Below are positions 59,372-64,000 of a stretch of 64,000 nt of DNA, piece after piece (the stretch's first letter is position 1; the number at the start of each line of letters is the position of its first letter). This DNA is from Rhopalosiphum padi. Taxonomy: Eukaryota > Arthropoda > Insecta > Hemiptera > Aphididae. A model generated the notes under the pieces. That model did no database searches. It saw only the letters and a list, made by a program, of their open reading frames with translations, and was not told the origin of the DNA. The stretch covers positions 69,666,152 to 69,730,151 of the forward strand of contig NC_083597.1 of the NCBI RefSeq assembly GCF_020882245.1, written 5' to 3'. The translations under genes were made by a program, and so were the position numbers.

Positions 59372-60001
59372 ATGAAAAATATGGAATTTACACAAAACAA
59401 TCATCTGACGATGCGCCGACAGACAGGAATAAGAGAAAAGAAACCCTATCTGCGTTACGTTTCTAATCAGAGGATTGTCATCGATAGCGAGTTGACAGTG
59501 CACCCGCGTATGTGTACTGATAAATCATACCCATCATGCGGCGTATGTGGCAAGGAGTTTAGCAGTAATAGCGTACTGGCGGTACATCAGCGGACGCACA
59601 CGGGCGTAAAACCGTACGATTATAACAACTGTGGTAAGTCGTTCTCTCAAAAAACCAATTTGATTAACCACTTGCGGACGCATATTGGCGAGAAGCCGTT
59701 TGATTGCGACGAGTGCGAAAAGTCGTTCTCTCAAAAAACCAATTTGATTAACCACTTGCGGACGCATACTGGCGAGAAGCCATACGACTGTTACGTGTGC
59801 GGTAAGTCATTTTCTCAAAAAAGTAGTTTAACTAGGCACCTGTGGAAGCACACCGGTAAAAAACCGTACCGCTGTGGTGTATGTGACAAGAAGTTTAGTT
59901 TGAGTGCCACACTGATGAAACCGGGCGGACGCACACGGGCGAGAAGCTGTGCCGCAGTGACGTGCGACAGTCCGACGAGTTGCAATAAAAGGACGAATTA
60001 G
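59372..60001 (+). pseudogene. Intronless C2H2 zinc-finger gene, decaying
   Basis: A single frame of 209 aa from ATG 59372. Finger 1 (CGVCGKEF...HQRTH) is intact. Finger 2 starts YDYNNCGKSF: its first Cys is Tyr. Finger 3 (CDECEKSF...HLRTH) and finger 4 (CYVCGKSF...HLWKH) are intact. Finger 5 (CGVCDKKFSLSATLMK) loses both His through a frameshift; the next frame still reads RTHTGEKL. Before finger 1, KPYLRYVSNQRIVIDSELTV-H-RMC looks like another finger that lost its Cys pair and second His. TGEKP-type linkers join the fingers. The intronless structure and lesions suggest a retrocopy or a dying member of the large aphid ZNF family; a shortened protein with three good fingers could still bind DNA. 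Confidence 0.75.
59636..59782 (+). repeat. 84-base tandem duplication of a zinc finger
   Basis: The stretch from 59636 recurs 84 bases later at 59720, identical over about 60 bases apart from one T/C change (CATATTGGCG against CATACTGGCG). 84 bases is exactly one finger plus linker, so fingers 2 and 3 arose by a recent unequal exchange. Confidence 0.85.
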
Positions 60002-61832
60002 AAGTCGATGTTTTTTTGTGCGGACGTGTCAGTAAATGGCACGACGCTGTCTGCTAGGCATTGTCGACAAAAATAATCCTTTCAATGTGATGCTGTTGAA
60101 AATTATGTTTGACAGTTAATAACGAATATTTAAAGACTGTTATTAACTGTACACTCGGTAATTTCATTGTTTTGTATACATTAAAAATAAATTGTTATAT
60201 GTTTCTATGTTATATTATTTATTATTGTTTGTAGCGAAAACCATTTATTCGTTGTCCTTTATTTTTAATAAATAAGCAGAGCTATAGGTAAACCACAAAA
60301 GTAATGTACAAGATAAAAATACAATGTAAAATAATAATTACCAAGTTAAAACAAGAAAGGTGAAATTCACATTGTTTAAATGGTAACGATGATAAGACCC
60401 AATATCGCCACATCACCTCCTCTTGAAAAAATATGATCTGTCTTTTGCACGTTATCGGCGTGAGCTGCGCAGATGCTGTTTTTAAACTCAACTCTTCGGC
60501 GAGCGATGAAAGTCGGTTTGTCGTCATTGGAATGTACTTAGCTCGGCGTTGAACGAAGTTTGGTAGACGTGGCTAGGTGAATTTTGAAATCCTACATTAA
60601 TAGTTCATATTTTATTGAAAATATTATTGTTATTGATATTAATTATATCATAGGAAAATTAATTTAAATTAATATCGGGAACATTAATATTACCGAAGTT
60701 ATAAACTCTAAATTAGTTTATATCATTATCTCCCGTATATGATTTTTTTGAATTAATTTTTTTTTTTTAAATTATTTAGAATTAATTTTCATTGACAATG
60801 TATTTTATTAATATACATAATATTTAAATCTTAAAGTCATAAATATTTACGTTTTTTACGTATTGAGACAACCAGACAAATGCAAAGTATTAATCTATAA
60901 ATAATTTAAAAAATTGTATACGAGTGTTTATTTGTTTTATATTAATACGTAATTTATTACTGAACCAGTAATTGATTTAGGAACACAAATGTTTATTAGT
61001 TTATTACCACTATTATATAGTCTGATTATTGATTAATATGCAAATTAATATTATGTAATTTAGATTATCTTATTTGCATTACTTTTGTAAAAATATATAA
61101 ACTAACCTGAAGTTTCAATGCCTATAAAAAATACCTAATATGCATCGTTTATTAATCGCATTCAAGAAAATGAGGATAAATCCGTCAATCGGCAATCCAT
61201 ACAATTATTATATTTATGTCATTGTTTTTGTGTCATCACTATTTGTATACTTGAAATAAATCATGAAAATGACCAAACATCAATTTCTGATGGTATAAAT
61301 GTATTTTAATAAATTATACATCTAAAATTATTTTAACTACATCACATGTTTAGAAGCATACTCCTACTTTTTCTAAACAACATATTATATCATACTAAAT
61401 GTATGCATTATTATATTCATTTTTACTTTTTATATATAACATAAACGACGAGGCATTAAAAATATATACTTAATAATAATGCTTACACACGAAATCGGTT
61501 CGTTTTATTCTTATACAAATACTTATGTGTGTCACTACAGAAATTACTGCAGTAGTCCAATTTTTCACATCATATAATAATAATATATTGTCGACACCCG
61601 ACGTTGTAAACTCGGTAGTTTTCAATAAAATGCATCTGTGGTAATATTAAAATCTATATCTATGTATATATGCCTTATTATATTAATATATTGTCGCGTG
61701 GTTTATACGCATGCGAAATAATTTCACTTGAGCACGCGATGCTTGACACGGTCGACCCTACACTTAAACGCGTACATTATAATAATATATAATAATATGT
61801 TTTTATTTAATATCGTATACATATTCGCTATT
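60002..61832. other. Intergenic, no clear gene
   Basis: AT-rich. The minus-strand frame at 60282-60527 (81 codons, hydrophobic end) matches nothing I know and is not called. Nothing else stands out. Confidence 0.4.
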
Positions 61833-61840
61833 CACACACA

Positions 61841-61913
<73 letters not shown>
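61833..61913. repeat. (CA)n microsatellite
   Basis: About 80 bases of uninterrupted CA/AC except for a single CACC break near 61848. Long enough to be highly length-variable between individuals. It continues into TGTGCGCGCG, an alternating purine-pyrimidine tract. Confidence 0.97.
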
Positions 61914-61916
<3 letters not shown>

Positions 61917-63106
61917 GCGCGCGCAAGTCATAAGTAGTATTACCTACTCCGTACTCGTCGTTTTTAATATAATATATTATATTTTATTGTGTTTTTGAAC
62001 GGTAATATGCGTGATTTCTTTTTAATACTATTGTATACTAAATACTTCAGTTTATGCATAGGTTATTGTCACATACCATACGACAATATACTAATAATAA
62101 TTATTAAGTATAAAGTAGTACATATTTTATTCTGAATATTATAGCTATACATAGTGCATAAGGTATCTATATACAGTAATAATGCGTAGGTAGGTACCTA
62201 CACATTATATTATAAGAGCATTTAACGTTTTTACTCAATGGCTAATAATATAATGATTAAAATTTATATAAATGCCCATCATGCATGTCGTTATGTTGTA
62301 TTATTGTGTACACGCACGAGTATATGAGTATCTATAGGTATACTGCAGCTAACCGTGCTTACTATTATCATACTATTAACGTTGTCATAATATTATACTT
62401 ATACTTGATAATGTATTCTACGTGTACCACGGACCGTGGAGTGTATATGACTATTTAAAGCTTATATAGGTGTTCATTATAATAATATTACTACCGTCTA
62501 ACTGAAATCGGAATACCTGTACATATACTCTACCGTATGGCGTGTAATTTGTAATCGTGCAGGTAAATACTGCGGGCTATATTATAGTATTATACCTATT
62601 ACGCCTATACCACAACAGCTTGTCGCGGTTAATAGTGCCACATTTTCAGTGGTGTCACTATAAATATAGTGGGATATGAGACTGATACCGGGGTATCTTT
62701 TTGCAGTTTCCCACGATTTTTTTAATAGGTACCTTTATGTAAATTTAAATTATAATACATACTCGACACTCGTATTATGTATTATAGTAATAATAAAGCT
62801 GTATAAAGTTCTTTAGTTATTTCGTTCTTAGTAAGGGCAGCAAAACCAGTTTCCACTAAATGAGATATTGACCGATTCAACGTTTCCACAAAAACAATTT
62901 TATACCTTCCATTAATATATGTAATTGTAATATGTATAAACCAATTTTTTTTTTAATTTTACAATAATTTTTATTTAAAAATTTGAAAAATAAACTTTTA
63001 AAAGCTGCTATAGTAAGTTTAAAGTTTAAATTAAGTACAATCACATATTGAAAAATACGCTACATTATATACTTCTCTTCTCTTCCCAAATAATAGTACC
63101 TAACCG
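61914..63106. other. Intergenic, no feature seen
   Basis: AT-rich, many TAGGTACC-like motifs; no gene recognised. Confidence 0.4.
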
Positions 63107-63114
63107 ATTTCCGT

Positions 63115-63644
63115 GGGAAAATGTTAACTCCCCTAAAAAATTAAACAGTAAATTCTTCTAAAAAAATTTTGCTATCGTATTACACTTATGATAATCTCCC
63201 TAAAAACATTTTACTTTCTTAAAAAAAAATTACAAATATTTAGCACACTCGAAGGACACTATCACTTGGAGGTGGTTCTAGTTAGCCTTCAAAAATATTT
63301 GTACTTTAAATTGCATTTATATTTCTTTATTCAAATTTTATATTTGAAAAAAATCATATTTTCTATCATGCTAGTTTAATTAAAATTATATTTATTGTTG
63401 TGTTACATAATATAAATTTTTTTTTATGTGTAATGAAATGTAGTAATTTTTTGTTGTTCAACTATTATATTATTATTATTTATTGACGATTAAATAAAAG
63501 TGTATGCATCTCATAAAATATAAAATACGAACAAATAAATATAAACATAATATCATACCTCTTTTAGAGGAATTAAGTGTAATACTTAGGTACTGTGAGT
63601 ATTTAAAGACAATTATAATATTTTAGGGGAGTTAAAATGTACCC
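63115..63644. mobile_element. 530-bp TIR element with GGG...TTAACTCCCC ends
   Basis: The left end GGGAAAATGTTAACTCCCCT and the right end reversed, GGGTACATTTTAACTCCCCT, form a TIR. Flanks ATTTCCGT (63107-63114) and ATTTCGGT (63645-63652) match at 7 of 8 bases. An 8-base TSD fits hAT, P or Mutator-like groups; the ends are not hAT-like (no CAG start). No transposase visible. Confidence 0.75.
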
Positions 63645-63652
63645 ATTTCGGT

Positions 63653-64000
63653 TTATGGGTTATACTTTGAACTTTCTATACAAAAGGCCTGGGCACAGTT
63701 ATGAGCAAAGCTACAAATTTGAACACGTTTCGTCAATAACAATATTATAGAAAATAACTGTTTATTTATTTCTATAAAATGAAATTGACGCTCACGTTAT
63801 AATAACGGACCATTGTACAATATGTATACATAGGGTTCTAAATTTGAAATGTTTCAATTGAAATATTTCAAAATTGAAAATTTCACTCTTTTTGAAATAT
63901 TTCAATGAAATATTGAAAAATATTTTTTCTTTTTTTAAATATGTTCGGTTATAGTTGATTAGAAATAATATATTGATTATATACAGAAAATATTGATAGT
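63653..64000. other. Right flank, no gene seen
   Basis: AT-rich; near 63850-63920 a run of repeated TTTCAA/TTGAAA words gives local low complexity. No gene or paired repeat recognised. Confidence 0.4.

Noticed and set aside
60282..60527. 81-codon minus-strand frame with a hydrophobic C-terminus
   Set aside because: No homology recognised, no splice or conservation evidence; hydrophobic half is AT-rich chance sequence.
61728..61937. Frame encoding a His-Thr repeat
   Set aside because: It is simply the CA microsatellite read as codons.
1..64000. CRISPR arrays, prokaryotic operons, endogenous viral genes, reverse transcriptases
   Set aside because: None seen; the window is animal nuclear DNA with spliced genes, and the only mobile DNA recognised is of the cut-and-paste type.

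Overview
The window looks like nuclear DNA of an aphid. It is strongly AT-rich, full of the TAGGTAGGTACC-type motif that is common in aphid genomes, crowded with short inverted-repeat transposons, and its genes are animal genes split by short GT-AG introns. The species cannot be named from the sequence alone.

Layout. 0.6-3.7 kb (+): GH27 alpha-galactosidase / alpha-N-acetylgalactosaminidase, 9 exons. 4.2-5.7 kb: a decayed hAT transposon with an intact 8-bp target-site duplication (TSD). 8.4-8.6 kb (-): only the first coding exon of an oxysterol-binding protein; the rest must lie past the left edge or in exons I could not see, so the GH27 gene may sit inside its first intron. 9-12 kb: a cluster of small DNA transposons. 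11.9-19.4 kb (+): membrane-anchored histidine acid phosphatase, 7 exons, one probable GC-AG intron. 22.4-22.8 kb (+): intronless TMEM216/TMEM80-family gene, facing the PAPS transporter SLC35B2/slalom (-, 22.9-25.3 kb) tail to tail. 28.2-29.3 kb (-): YEATS4/GAS41. 31.5-34.2 kb (-): an Asn/Lys-rich gene I do not recognise. 38.7-39.3 kb: an hAT derivative with a transposase tail. 39.5-50.1 kb (+): Integrator subunit 3 behind a GC-rich leader. 53.8 kb (-): tRNA-Gly(UCC). 54.2-56.6 kb (+): NPRL3 of GATOR1. 59.4-60.0 kb (+): a decaying C2H2 zinc-finger gene. 61.8 kb: a CA microsatellite. 63.1-63.6 kb: another terminal-inverted-repeat element.

The genes are unrelated housekeeping genes (lysosomal hydrolysis, lipid transfer, sulfation, chromatin, snRNA processing, TORC1 control) and form no operon or pathway cluster. 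I see no CRISPR array, defence island or viral insertion. The items most worth a second look are the unrecognised 31.5-34.2 kb gene with its A10 run or cryptic intron, the altered specificity loop of the GH27 enzyme, the possible nested OSBP/GH27 arrangement, and a set of DNA transposons whose TSDs can be read directly. All exon models were joined by hand from reading frame, splice sites and remembered family sequences; no alignment was run.
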